Positions 23,378-36,329 of a stretch of 57,363 nt of DNA are shown here, piece by piece. The number at the start of each line of letters is the position of its first letter. The first letter of the stretch is position 1. The stretch is from Rhodocollybia butyracea (taxonomy: Eukaryota > Basidiomycota > Agaricomycetes > Agaricales > Omphalotaceae). The stretch lies in contig JADNRY010000387.1 of assembly GCA_015501585.1 (NCBI GenBank), positions 1-57,363 on the forward strand, written 5' to 3'. Below the pieces are notes generated by a model. It ran no database searches. It was not told where the DNA came from and worked only from the letters and a program-made list of their open reading frames with translations. A program made the translations under genes and the position numbers.

Positions 23378-23493
23378 ATTAGATTTACATAATTATAACG
23401 GGTGCCCGAGGTCCATGTCCCGATTTGGCAACATCAGTTCGGCTACGTCAAAAATCTTGATCCGAGGTGGCAGGCCCTTCTTGCTTTCCATAA
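23378..23493 (-). repeat. Right arm of the ~120-bp inverted-repeat pair
   Basis: Inverted counterpart of 21068-21185. Shared words include GCCCGAGGTCCATGTC and GGCAGGCCCTTCTTGC in this orientation. Confidence 0.6.
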
Positions 23494-24259
23494 AAAAGAG
23501 CGTCGTTTGGAGTAAAAGAGTATGGCGAAAGATATTCCAGGTGGTAGGTTTTGATACACGTTACCATCGTCTGTGTAATTGCTCACGCTCTTGGCAGAGG
23601 ACATCAAATAACTTTTTGTAGAACCCAGGCTACACTGCATGCAAATCAACATAACTTTTCATGGAAATAGTAAAATTATGCTAAAATTGGGTGAATATAG
23701 AAAGATTATGTTAAGATTGCATGAAATTCCATACAATTTTAACATAATCTTACTATTTCCACAAATATTTATGTAGATTTGCATGCAGTGCTAATCTAAC
23801 ATTCAGCACAGAGAAAATCCAAATTCTCTATTGAACAAAAGACTCCTACTAAAGATGAGATATTACTCCAACAGAGTGCGAGAAGCGGCAGAGATGAAGA
23901 AGGGGTTTAGCTGAAAGACTTCAACTGTAGTCCTTCATCTGAGAATCTCGAGCGTTGACACATGCCAGAGTGATACCCATCTTCTGAAGATATTGAAATC
24001 CGTATCCGTCTTCGTGAGGGTAGACATGAGAGATGGAGCATGTTGTAGAGCCAGGTCTCGAGGCCATACTTCGAGGCGGGTTCGAGTTTCTTGGGTAGCA
24101 AGCAATCAGGTGAAGCCCAGAGAAGCGGAGGGCGTGGAAGCCCGGCCAACCCTGGATGTCGGAGATAGTCGGAATTGTAATGCGAGAGAACACGGAGTTC
24201 TCGAAATGAGGCACAGCAGATCCCACTTGATGTGAAGCTCTCTATTTCCTAGTTATGAG
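23494..24259. other. No recognisable gene
   Basis: The stretch 23640-23790 contains an AT-rich imperfect palindrome (TGCATG...CATGCA with repeated AAGATTATGTTAAG-like words). No coding region is supported. Confidence 0.3.
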
Positions 24260-27200
24260 GATGGATTATGAGCGCCGTGTGCTGGAGAATCCAGTCTCTT
24301 TCCAGTCTCTTTGCATCATTCTCCGAAGCTTTCTCTATCCTATGCGCAGACTACCGATTCCTTCTTAACCTCCAAACCGAGTGCTGGATCCGTGGACCGA
24401 ACATGACTTGGTGGTCCCAGGGTGAGAAGGATCTCCAGGCTGTGAATATGGACAGGCGTTGGCATAGATGTGGGAAAGCTCCCGATGAGATGGAAGTTTG
24501 AGAGAGAAGGTCGGATTAGGCGCTTGTCCAGCGCTTCGAAATAACTGAGTGAAATCAAAGTGAAATAGCTGGATGGTTGAGTAGAGCAGTCCGAACCAAT
24601 CGACAGAAGATTACGTGTGTTCGACTTCGTGTTCTCCTTGGGAAGAAAGCAGACTGAAAGGACAAGAAGTCCACGAAGATTGCGGCACCAAGAGCTGCAT
24701 CCAAGCTGCATCGTGATGGAGAATTCAGAATGCTACCATCGCAAACCAAGGATGCCAGTGGGATACTTAGTGGATGAAGTGGGGTACGATCCTGCGTTAT
24801 TAGGTAGCTGACGTGCGCAAAGCAAGTTGTTGATGACAATGACAAAGCAAACAGCTGAAGGAGTTTGAATCATCGTATTCGATAGCATTTGCGTGAACAT
24901 TCAGCATGTCCAGAGCTTTCTACGTCTTGCCTAACATTGTCCTGACTCTTCCTAAATCCTACAAGGAGAGGGGAGACGAGGCCAGCATGGAGAATCTTGC
25001 ATTAATCATGTGTAGTGTGGATCGAGCAGGGAGGTGCTGATTCTTGGAAGTCTAGAGGTCTACCTCGGACTCTGTGCCCCCCGATCATCGCCTTCTTGCT
25101 TCAAGCAGGTTACAACTGTGTCGGGTAGGGCAGGTGGGGATAAAGATGAGAAAAGCGGCGCGTATGTGCTGGATAAACACTATTCCCAAAGATCTAAAAT
25201 CCTTCTTGAACCAAGTAACTTGAACGAACAAATTCCATTATCCTATCTAATGAACCAACAGATCCAAAATTTCGAAACGAGGTATTCACGTGAGGGTTGT
25301 ACAAGAGGCGGGAGAGAAGAAGAAGCTGCGAGTTTCTTCCTAGAACAGACTGAGGAATCGGATAGTACCACGCCGTAGAAGATGGAGATCAGAAATCGAT
25401 TATGTCGTGAGTAAGCAGCGCCAAGGGTTTGAGGAGGATGGAAGAGGAGTTGTCGGAAGGCGACGTGTTTCGATGTGAGAGTCAGATGTATGAGTCATGA
25501 GGACAACAAGCATCCTACAAAAATTAGCTTCGGAATTCCTCGCTCGGCAATATTCCGATCTGCACCTAGTCTCCGGGATGAGCCAGTGAGCGCAATCGCC
25601 TCGTACTGCAGTCCTCTCAGCGCCTATGACCAAGATACTTCCTTCAGGAAATCTTCGAGGTGAGCTAGTACAGATCCAGGAGTTGCCAGTGGATCCTGGA
25701 GGTGCGGCGGAGCGAATGGCGCGCGGACGAAAGAATCTCGAGGCTATAAAGCGGATGGAAGTGAAAAGAGAAGATTTGATACGTTAGACGCCCAGCGAGT
25801 GCAGTTGATGATACGTTCTGAGCACGTTGCCAGCCCATCTGGCTCAAGCTTGAATGGGCCATCCTCCGAAGGACCCTGGAGGCGGCCGCGAGTACCGAAA
25901 CGTTTAAAATGAAATCTCACTTCACCGAGAAATGAAATGGAGTCGGCGTGATCCTTCAATGTAGCATTGTGCATAAGGAAGTGATACCATGCCAATTCTG
26001 AGAATAGGACGGGACGTCTGGGTCCAAAAGAACTTCGAAAGTCTGTACAAATACATGAACAAATCAGAGCTTCTTTTGAAGATGTGCTGGAGAAACACTA
26101 TCTATATTCGCTCGGCGGACGCCATTTCTTAATTCATACGTACGGGCAAAACCTCGAAAAACCAATTTCATTTCGCCCTATCTAATGAACGAATCACTCC
26201 AATTAACAAACAGAAATTCGAGTGGTCAGGCAAGAAAGAAATCGGACAGATATCCACGTGAGGGTAGAATGAGGGGCGAAAGAGAAAGGTATAGGAACGG
26301 TACACTGTGAGACATCCGTGTCTCGAGGTTTGTACCCTGCGGAGACCGTCAACCATTAGCGAACGAAGAGAGGAAGATGCTGAAGACGGGAAGATGAGGA
26401 ATGGAAGTGAAAGGTGCTGTGAGTGAGCGACGCTGAGGATTTGAGGAGGATGAAAGTAGAAGGCAGCGAGTTTCAACGTAGAGGGTCGGATGGACGAGGA
26501 CAATGAGCGTCCTGCAGAATTGAGCTTCTGAATTCCTCTAACACGCTCGAACACCACAGCCCATCCATTTCCCAATCGTAAAGTTAGATGACAGCTATCA
26601 CCGCGTGCTAGCAAAGCGCTGCGGCCTGCTGTCCTCTCGTTCTTCCAAAGCTCTATCAATATCTTCCATCCTAGCCAACAGTCTACCATTCTTTCCCATC
26701 ATAATTCTCTAAACCGAGTCCTAGGTACATGAACAGTAATTAAAGCCGTCCAAGGATGGTGACTGAAGAGACCTTTGGCCGTGAAGATGGATGGACGCTG
26801 AGCGAGAGGTTGGAAAGATATGTTGGGCGGCGCAGCAATGCAATGAGCGAGTGAAGAAAACCGTCGGACTGGAAAGAGCTAAGTCAGGTTCCAAGGCCAT
26901 GAATCTGTGACGTGGAGCATTGTGGCGTCCCGGATTGGGAGGAGATAGTAGTCGAGTTGTTGGAAAGCGAGATGCGCCAAAGAGGTAGCCCAAATTGCAA
27001 GTACTGGGTGTTGGAGAAGCACTGCAGCGTCTTTTCAGATTTTCGTCGCACCAAATATATCGTTCTGATCCAGTAACATCCCTAAATCGACCCGTAGACC
27101 GAGAAGAACATCCCAAGGGCGAACATAGGACGAAAATGAGGTGTGCGCGCTGGGTCAACTCGGTTTCCGACGTCGTACGTCTGTGATGTTGCACTATCGT

Positions 27201-28600
27201 GGCGTCAAAGTTGAAACGTTGAGAGGAGATAGAGGTCGGGTTGCTGGAAAGAGGAATGTCTCGATAGGGTGTGGGTTGGCCAGAGGACCAGGAGTGTCCC
27301 GCAGAATAGGATTTAGAAAATCCTCAGTCAGCGGTATCTCGAGCTCAAGCGTAGCAGGTAAAGGTCCGTCTTAGTTTCATCTGCTGGTCCTCCGATACTT
27401 GCATGCTATGTTTCGGCCATTGAGCTCCGAGCGTTGAACGTTGAACGTTGCAACGTTGAAGCTTTGGAGTGTTGCGTGCTGGTTAAAGGCACTGCGGCCT
27501 GCCGTCCGATCATTCCTCAATGCTCCTTCATCTGACTTTCCAATCCATATCCTTCAAGATAGGTCCGGCTGCCCCGAACGGCGCCCAGTTGAATAAGTCC
27601 GCAGGTTGGAAACCGTGTGCTGGAGAAGCGCTGCAGTCCGTCTCCTTGTCCTCCCTCGGGCCTCAAAATCCTCATCCACCTCCAACTACATCCAAAACCA
27701 TCCTTGAAACCTATGAGCCTAATTAACAGGCGCGCCTACGGGTCCTAAGGGTACAGCGAAGCAGCCTGTAGGCAAACGGTGGAATCCCGAGGCTATACGA
27801 TGGATGGAAGTTGAAAGAGAAGATTTCGATTTTTAGGCGCTCGACAAGCGCCGGTAATACCCGAGTACCTTCGTTGTAGGTTAATGCGGATAGTGAGAAT
27901 CCACGAGATAACACAGGCGGGGAGCGAGGGCGCAAATGAGAGAATGCTGCAATGAACTGAGAATAACTGAGCAGACTGTACGGATGAGAAATTCAAGGCC
28001 AACAATTGTGAAATGATCGAGGAGTTCCCAAGAGAGTCCCAAGCGATCGAAGACGAATCTATCAATCAATGATTGAGGACGCGACGAAATGGGTTCACGT
28101 CGATGATTAACGAACCTGCGAAGTGTCGAAGAATTCGATGAATGGCACGGCACTGTAAACCATTTGGGGGAGCTGCTGCTGCCATGCTGTAGAGGGAAAT
28201 CCGATCATGCCATGCACCCGGGAATAAACAGCAAACGGCGGAATCAAGAGGCGACTGAAGATGGGAGATACAGTTTCCTCCCAAACGATGTGATTCTAAT
28301 TTCTGCCAACGAGTGTATAATGAAGTGGCATGTTAAGGACGAATGAAGCAGTCCATGTTGGCGTGAGGCCTCGTAACCAAATGAATCCAATCCAGACAAA
28401 TGAAGAATACCATGTGCTGGAAGCGCAATATGGCAAGGGATGATGAATTTTGTGTGCTAGTGAAGCACCACAGCTGAGAGACTCGTGCGCGAGCGAGAAG
28501 ACATTCTGGCTAAACTTTGCCATGTGCTGGAGAAGCACTATGGCATCCAAATGCGGGGCTTCCGCAATAAAATTCTCCTCTCCTCTCCGCACAACGAATT
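24260..28600. repeat. Degenerate tandem-repeat region (units ~0.9-1 kb)
   Basis: The motif GTGCTGGAGAAGCACTRYGG recurs with variation at about 24279, 25164, 26081, 27008, 27475, 27617, 28411, 28450 and 28519; the first four are spaced about 885, 917 and 927 bp. Longer matches support real duplication. CTATCTAATGAACSAA is followed by CACGTGAGGGT at about 25236/25288 and 26180/26254. TTTGAGGAGGATGRAAG occurs at about 25429 and 26441. CGAGGCTATA...GATGGAAGT occurs at about 25738 and 27790. Open frames occur on both strands but have biased Ser/Arg composition and no domain, so I do not call genes. Origin and function are unknown. Confidence 0.55.
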
Positions 28601-31600
28601 ATGTAAACTCGTTGAACTCGTGCGGCACGGAATTCCGCGTTCTGGATCATTTCACAGGAATGGAATGCGGAACCTGGAAGCCGGTCCTCTTACTCCGACT
28701 AAACTCCGATGTAAGTTCTCTAACTTTTCTTACTGCCAGCTCAAGACTCTCTCCTACCATACTGTATTATTGCTGCGCATCCGGTGAAACTTCAAACAAG
28801 TCATGGGAGCATACTTATCCTGCTGCCAGTGCTGTATTCGAGCTCTTAGGCTAAAAGCAAGTGTCAGATACGTAGTTGCAATGTTGTGCTACCAATGCAG
28901 TAGCTTCGAAGTAGTATATAAAATCAAGCTCCAACTGAGAGCGACAAAATCTGTATGTAAATATGATACTGTGTTGCCAGCTGTGGAATGATCCGAAGAG
29001 GCTCACAGACTACAGTTTTACTTCACAATAGTAAAACTAATAGATAACTTCCAAACAGTTCCGTTTGGCATAGAAAGCGATGACGAGATTTGCTGCTGTG
29101 TACACCATAGCCACAGCATCCATCCTGGCCCGCTCCTAACAACCACACTTTAGTGTCATTGCTTGAGCTTGAGCTTGAGACGGCGCCACGTCAGATTCAC
29201 CTACCAATTGCACTGGAGGCCCCAGGAAGCTACCTGAGCAGTGATCCCCCGACGATATTACGCTAGAGCTCGCCGGAAGCTTATCTGGAGGTTGCATTCA
29301 ACTGGATTACGCCCTCCTTTCCGGCTTTCGGAGAGGAACAGCTTCCTGGAAGGTTCATGAAGCATTCTACTTGTCATTGGTTGGTTTTCTTGAGCCGATT
29401 ATCATTATTATTGTTATTATGGTAAAAATGGCATAATGTAGATAATTTTATGCGGTATTGCGAGCGTTCGAAGTACGTACATGTTAGATATACAGTGTGA
29501 AAATAAATGCAGTCCTTAACCAATAAAAATTGTATCTGAACTCCGAGTCGAAGCTTGCTCAAAGCTTGAGACCTTGAAAATGAATTCTTGAGCCTATTGC
29601 ACTTGAGGCGGACTGAGCTCGAACATTGAATGATAAAAGAGCCGCTTGAATATGTAAAGACTTGTGTGGAGCACTTGAAGTTGGCAACTTGAAGAGAAAA
29701 TGCCTCGGAAAATGCTTCCGTTGCGTGCATCTCTGTAATTGACTTTGAGGGCTTAGGCATTAAGCACACTTTTGAGTCTTGAAACAGTTTTCAAATTTAA
29801 TGAGCGAAGCAGCCTTGAAACACTGAGACCAGAACTGCAACGAGGGACGATTGCAAAGGAAGGAAGGAGAGTCAGAAACGGTAACACCCCGAGTTGAACA
29901 TAAGTCACGTTAGAAATGCTAAAAACATATAATGACATAGGCAAACGGAGGATAAGTAGGTGACGAGTCGAATACTTATAAAGTAGTTACAATGACCGAT
30001 AGTAGACTCGGAGAAGTGTGTTTGGGGGGCTTTAGCTCGCGCGGGTGGGTATTCGTGCACGCGATCTAAAGTGGAGCAGATCGCTAGAAGTTAAATGGGA
30101 GAGGGTGGGTGAGGCTCGATAAAAACTACGCGAAAGTTGTTTCGGCGATGAGGAACTGAAGCGAAGCTGCCAGATGTATGGCGTAGCTGGACTCTCATCG
30201 CCTGCTGACTTGTCCTCCGGTAAGCCGCTTACAGCTTATCTCGGAATAATACTTAGCTCACTTCGCGTAAGAAAGAGACATAGAGTCGAAGGTTTGGAAG
30301 AGCTTTGCGGCTTTTGATTGGGAACTGTGGGAAGGGGAAGGAAGGAAGTGAGTTACTCGGCACGGTTCAAGATCTGAACGCCGGAGGAAAGCTAGAGGTC
30401 CCCAGAACCTAAACTATGGAGCTCTTATGAAGCTCCGGTGCACAACCGGTGCAAATGGTAACTTAATCATTTATTGTATGTCCCTGATGGGTATGAGCAC
30501 GATACATTAGTCCTGTACGTAGATACTTGTTAATTTAGCATTGATCCCCGTACTCATGGTCTCTCTTGTGGCTCATGGATCTACCTCTACCAAAGCATAG
30601 TGAGCTTGTCCAGACACCCAGGAGTTGTCCCTAAACGATAATGTAGTACATACATAAGTACATCAAGTAGCTTCTGAGTTCTCGGATCCTGGCCAGTGGT
30701 ATATCAGCACCTGTTCCCAAGCCGATAAACCTAACCTAACCTGCCATACCTGTTTCACCGCCTTAATGTCTTCTGGAATCACCGCACAGGAGGTCATCAA
30801 TGTTCGGACTCTTGTTCTTAGCATCACCTAAGTTATCGTCCTGCCACTCTATGAGCCTCGGGCGATGACAACAACCCCCTGAAGGATCCCATCGGTCCAT
30901 ACCATATTGCATCAGATTTTTACGTATGGACTAATGGCAATCCGTTCAGCACTTGGACCATGCCGTGTAATGAAATCCTCCTCCTCCTCCGTTGAATGAG
31001 CACAATTGGTAGGAGTACGGGCTCGATCCTGTTCGATCCGTCGATTGGTCGACATTACACAACATTGGCCGCGTCACCTTCCAAAATTCCAAGAGTATTC
31101 ACATGCAGCATCTCTCAATATTTTTGTGCATCCCATGGTACTCAGGCTTTCTGATTGTTGTGCTTGCAGCGCAAGTTGTGTGTAGACAAGGCAATTTGCC
31201 GTCGATTTGCAAAGCCTGGGATGATCTATCATCAACTATGGACTGCTATGGACTGCTCGGGAGCGGAGCCGGGAGCAGCCATAACGGCTCAGAGTGCTCT
31301 AGGGCCGGTACCCTTGCTCCGGGCTGCTATGAATAGCAACTGAATAGCGCTGCTCCGATTTTGCATTTTCATTTCCAGAAGCAATCATTCCAATCATTTT
31401 CATCTTACCTTAACATTCATGCTCGCCTGCTTCTGCCTGCTCCTATCAATCCTTGATCAATCCTATCCAGCAGTTACTGTTCACTGGAATCGTCTCCTCG
31501 GTGAAACAAATCTTCTCTTCGTCTCATCCTGAATTCATTGCTATGGCTTTCTACAACGCCATTCATGATGGATTAACATTATACTACAGTAACTGTCATG

Positions 31601-31847
31601 TTATTGACTTCTCTTTACTTATAAGCCGCATCGGAGATTCGAAAATAACTCGTCCATCCTTTGCCTACTGTTAACATCACATTGCACCCGGACTCAGATT
31701 TATCCTCTGAAATTCGCCGCAGCGGGTGTACAAAGTCATAAATACTGATTCTTACTGGAACGGATTCGCTCCTGCTAGCATTTGTTCGCAATGATTGAAC
31801 CGCTTTCCTCTTTGAACGTGACAGTATTGCAGCGTGCCAGAATCAAC
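28601..31847. other. Long stretch without an assignable gene
   Basis: No gene or RNA recognised. Notes: GAGCTT triplication at about 29164-29180; a TTATTATTGTTATTATGG microsatellite near 29400; poly-CTC at about 30976; no 5S or tRNA signature. The last few hundred bases (31440-31847) are the likely promoter region of the DUF6534 gene that follows. Confidence 0.3.
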
Positions 31848-33328
31848 ATGGCAAACTCATCACCGGACGAATTTTCAGCCTTGACGTGAGTTGCTTCTAC
31901 AGCATATCTCATCTTCGACTGACAAACAACTTCTCCCAGGGATGTTCCATTGGTACGCTTTAAAGGTAGTTGAGGGATGCGGAAAATTGACTTTGAATTG
32001 GGAATTATTTCAGTTTCTTGGACACATGCTCAGCTACCTTCTGCAAGGCATTTTGTTTGCCCAAATGTGTACGTGCATTCAGCCTAACTTGAACGTTGTA
32101 CTCTTCACCTATTTTCGGCTTCAGTTCTCTATTGGCTTGTATTCCGCCGAACAGATCCTATCTATTTGCGAATCACAGGTTATTGCTTCGATCTGTAACT
32201 CAAAGTCGTTGACCAAGTATTTTACAGTACTGTCGATCTTCACCGTGGAACTTGCGTCAACTCTGCTTGCAACTGTGATGATGATTAAAAGCATCATTTT
32301 TGAGAGACACTTCGTCTTGTCACTTTTATATGAACCTGCTTTTATGTGCATTTGTATCTTTTGTGGGTTGGGTATGTCCGAGTTACTAAGCAGCATAAGG
32401 ACTCGATATCTAATCAAATTTACCCAGCTGCTGCTATAGTCCAAGGCTCCTGTGCCTGGCGCATCCACCTCCTGGGCGGGGGTTGGAAAATAACCGTGCC
32501 TATTATGATACTGTCTGTCACTCAGTGTGTAATGGTGTCATATTGGGGCTCATTGGTATGTGCTTTGCTTGGGCTTTCTTTGTGTCCACAATTTATATTT
32601 CATGCCAGGATGCCACAGCAAAGAGTGTGCTTGAATTTAGGATATCTGAATCATCGACGTCCGGCTCAACAAACTCAGCAATTTTTACAGTGAGTGTTGA
32701 TCTGCTTTGTTTCATTAGAATAATTCAGTCCTTCCTAATTCTGAATAGGGGTGGTTGGTGAGCAGCACAATCTGCGACATAATCATATCTGCAACTCTAT
32801 TTTACCTGGTAAAATTCGATGACTTTCTATATTACTATCAAAGCAAAAATCTTATCTTATCCTAGCGCAAGCAGATACGGAGTACTCAAAACGAACCCTT
32901 AATAGCAAGAGTAAAGAGGGCCATGACCATTGCTATTGACACTGGAGTCCTAACCGCACTCAGTGCATTAGTTCAATTACTGCTTTTTCTGAGTCTTGAA
33001 GACAGCCTTGTGGACTTTACAGTGTAAGGATTAATCTTCGTTGCGTTCAGATTGAACTGATGATTCAATTTTTCAGATTTTACGCTCTTCCAAAGCTGTT
33101 AGTCGTTCAATTTTCTTTTTATACAACATACTAACGGCCTCGTTTTCACAACAAAAAAGATATTCTAATAGCCTTATGGCTACCCTCAATGCACGGATCA
33201 TCGTCAAGGCAGGAACTTTCCCTGATGATATTGCTGATGATACTACTGAGGTAAACTATTGGAATCCGCAACTGGAGGTAAAACCATTAGAGATCCAGAG
33301 GTTTGAAGAATTTGGAAGCCAGTGCTGA
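31848..33328 (+). CDS. DUF6534-family membrane protein, complete (paralogue C)
   Basis: Eleven exons join in phase to 302 codons plus stop: 31848-31885, 31941-31953, 32014-32068, 32125-32178, 32228-32371, 32440-32555, 32609-32689, 32749-32808, 32866-33023, 33077-33097, 33160-33328. Recognisable segments run from FLGHMLSYLLQGILFAQMF (helix 1) and RRTDPIYLRITVLSIFTVEL to SCAWRIHLLGGGW. Later ones are TICDIIISATLFYLL, IDTGVLTALSALVQLLLF and, last, LPKLYSNSLMATLNAR. The W-x(6)-D...T(G)xLTA and NSLxATLN pattern and the length of about 300 aa are typical of basidiomycete DUF6534 proteins (seven predicted helices, function unknown). It is more divergent from the pair at 11314-13384 and 39300-41388. 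The tiny exon 2 (13 bp) is the least certain junction. Confidence 0.8.
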
Positions 33329-34097
33329 CAAGGTATAGGTCTTGTCGGCAGGTTGAGCTTGTCGTCAGGCTAGTGACAATTTTCTAAAGTTTAAAGAGGT
33401 GCCCAAGCGGCGGCTGAAATGGATTGGGTCACGGTTTAAATTTATGGAACCAAACCGGGTAGTCGGGATTGGGGGCCCTTGTTTGTCCATGACCTACCTA
33501 TAAGTACTTAAATAGCAATCATGTCATCTCGAGGCAGTAAATTCCGATAACATTGACTTGCTGTCGGAGAATGCACCGACACTATAGGTGGGCTGGAAGA
33601 ACAGGTCAGATTCGACGAGGGTAGTTTCAAATGATGCTGAAATGACAGCCTGGGGAACTGCCATACTGGAAGGTATACTTAGACTCTATGAGGATAGTCG
33701 CCTCAGAGTCGTTAAGATCAGTAGTCTTCGGACTCGGCAGAGACCAATGTAGAAGCACCAAAGGTGGAAGAGGCTCAGGGAAGGGGGTGTTTTGGGGGTG
33801 TTTATGAATGTTCCTCCCAGTGAGTACTACTCGAAGAGATTCGGAATAAGACGGAGAGGCTTCAAACATTCGCAGCACGCGGTAGTAAGTACAGGATCTA
33901 TCACACGTGTTGGGCGAAACTGCTCGCTCCGGTAGGCCCCAACATGTCCAAAAGTCAAGTGGCCCTCAGTTTTTGGCCGTAGACTTCCCTATGAGATCTC
34001 CAAAGATAGCTGGAATAGTTTCTAGTGCTTTCCAGCATTATACAGCCCTTTAATTCCAAGTTTTCAACGTTGTACTGTATCAGACCTAGCAGCATAG
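33329..34097. other. Downstream intergenic region
   Basis: No gene recognised between the DUF6534 gene and the first tRNA-Thr block. Short frames on the minus strand lack motifs. Confidence 0.3.
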
Positions 34098-34176
34098 TGG
34101 AACCTGTAAAAGTGCACCCTACAGGTTGAGCGCGGTTCAGAGAGTAAAACCATTGAAAACTTCAACACAGCGAAAT

Positions 34177-34253
34177 TCCTTCTAGCCGATTTGAATGACT
34201 GACCTCGTCATTGGCAATTGAGTTGTCCGAACTACCAATTGAGCTAAGAAGGA
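34177..34253 (-). pseudogene. tRNA-Thr pseudogene (anticodon arm lost)
   Basis: Acceptor (TCCTTCT/AGAAGGA), D-arm and T-arm segments are present, but the CGTCACTAGTA segment carrying the anticodon is replaced by unrelated sequence and the D-stem is mutated. Its partner in block 2 (42181-42280) is intact, so the loss happened after duplication. Confidence 0.7.
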
Positions 34254-34373
34254 GTACACAAGCAGAGACCAAGGATCGTAAGTAAATCTGTGGACTTCGC
34301 CGGTGGTTTAGTTGCCCTTGAAGTTCAGAGAACTTATAAAAAAAACATCCTTGCTCCGGAGTCTGCTGAACCA

Positions 34374-34450
34374 TTTCCTTCAGGCTAGCCGACTTGAACG
34401 ACCAACCTCGTCATTAATAGGACTCATTGAATTCATTGAAATACTTGACG
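34374..34450 (-). pseudogene. tRNA-Thr pseudogene, truncated
   Basis: The T-arm and the 3' half of the anticodon stem (GACGAGGTTGGTCGTTCAAG on the minus strand) survive, but the 5' acceptor and D-arm are gone. It corresponds to 42364-42461 in block 2, with which it shares the intron-like sequence containing GAATTCAT. Confidence 0.6.
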
Positions 34451-35348
34451 AGCTCTGAGTAAGTGGGAGTATGAGGCTTTTGGAAAGTCAGTGGTTCTTG
34501 AATAAGCAAATTTCTGGGCGAGAATACTAGAATATCATCTTGAATCAGGAACTCGAAGAGGCATTGCAGGAGAAAGAGGAATACGTGTTTAGCGCTAGCA
34601 GGTACTGTTGAATAAACTTTAAGTGTCCTTGCCGGAAGGAATCAATCAACAGCTCGGAGACAAAGACTGAGCGCTGAGCCGCCCCTTGGATTTTGATTTT
34701 TTATAACTTTCCTCCAGGGGTAGAGATACTGGAGCTTGCTGCTTTCAAATTCTGCTTGATAGACATTGAAAATCGGTAGGAAACTAGGCCCTTTGTATTG
34801 AATATTCGAATGAAGTTGACATTAATTGGTACTGAAAGCATGACTGAAAGTCGAGAGAAGAGTAGTAGCAGTAGCGCTGCGGTGCTTATTCTGTTTGCCG
34901 TCAAGGTCAAGACGCGTCGAGATCCGAACAGCATCCATATTTATCGCGTTATAATCGCGTTATAATCGGCCGCGAAATGGGGCAAAAAAATAATTAATGA
35001 ACCGCTCAACAGGCCGCTCAAGCCGCATTCCTTCCAGTGTTGCCGCGGGTCGGTTCGCGAACCTCCTGCACCGGGTTTGAACCCGAACCGAACCTAAGGT
35101 TCAGGTGCGGTTCGGCCATTTCCTCGCACCGAACCTTGAGGTTCGGGTTCAGCTTCGGCAGAGGTCTGAACCTAGGTTCGCGGTGCACCGGGGTTCGAAC
35201 CTCCGAACCCCAAGTTCAAGTGAGGCAGGTGGAATTGGAAATTGGAATTGATTACACGGCCGAATTTGTTGTACGACTGATCGGTACTTTACAAAATTAA
35301 GCGCCTCAGAGCGCTTGTCTATGATGCACTAAAATCACATGCCATCAT

Positions 35349-36050
35349 TAGAGATGTCCATGAGTCCAGGTCTCTACAGGTACTCGCAGGTAAGATCCGT
35401 GGGAAAACCTGCGAGTATGTGACCCGCGGATCCCAGGATCCATTTCCCACGGGTCCGGCGCAGGTCACAGGTCAGACTTTGGAGAATTTCAGCTGACTTG
35501 CGGGTATTTTTATGACTTGTACAAGCAATGTAAACTCATACATTTGTTAATTAGTGCTCAAAATTTATAGTACAAGCAACAATATTTGTCAGTTAACACT
35601 CAAAACTTACAGTAATTCATAGTATCATGTTTATTATAGTACTTATCAAGTACTGGCACATATGTTTGAGGTTGTAGACAGCTCACGACGTTTGGCGCTA
35701 ATTTAAGCGCCCCATTGCCGTGAGCTGTCTACAATGTAAAACCTTTGTGTCAGTACATATTTACTTCATAACTAAGTATGAAATAATAGTAGACAGTTAC
35801 AGTACAATGTTTTATAAATGGTATGTATCATAGAACAGGTAAGTACTTTATTAATGATTATTATTAGTACACTCTTTGGCATAAATACACAAATACCTGC
35901 AGGTACTTGCGAACTCGCAGGTAATTTACCTGCGAGTCAAAGATCCATTTCCCACGGATCTTCCGCAGGTCACAAGTCAAGGCTTTTGGGCCACAGGTAC
36001 TTGCGCGCCGGATCCAAGTATACTTGGATCTGGACTCGTGGACATCTCTA
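35349..36050. mobile_element. Nested hAT MITE with perfect 8-bp TSD
   Basis: This 702-bp element belongs to the same family as 18413-19078, with ends TAGAGATGTCCATGAGTCC and CTCGTGGACATCTCTA. It is flanked by identical octamers GCCATCAT at 35341-35348 and 36051-36058. It lies wholly inside the older hAT at 35035-36925. A hairpin with a perfect 16-bp arm is at 35672-35734. Confidence 0.92.
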
Positions 36051-36329
36051 GCCATCATACTAGAAGTTGCGGTGTTTGTACCATAGATGGGAAGGATATG
36101 GCTGGTCACTATTGTGTATTTTGTCTGTGCATGTTTAATCACTTACTCCGCAAGACATGAACTAATTTACAAACCAAATATCTCAGTGACCTTAAGAAAA
36201 GCAAGCGTGACTCATTCTTTACCGGAAATGTCACTGCTCGTTGTCTTCACATCTCAAGGTTGGTTCTTAGCTGTTGACAGGTTGTTACAATCTGACCTCT
36301 TGTAGACATCATTATGCAGAGTACGTGAC

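Noticed and set aside
26168..27194. Minus-strand frames of 157 and 173 codons as genes
   Set aside because: Composition is biased (Ser/Arg/His), no domain is recognisable, and they sit in a diverged tandem-repeat region where similar frames are broken in neighbouring units.
30660..30770. A 5S rRNA or other structured RNA gene
   Set aside because: Internal control regions and the known 5S helices could not be matched; CCTAACCTAACC there is too short to mean anything.
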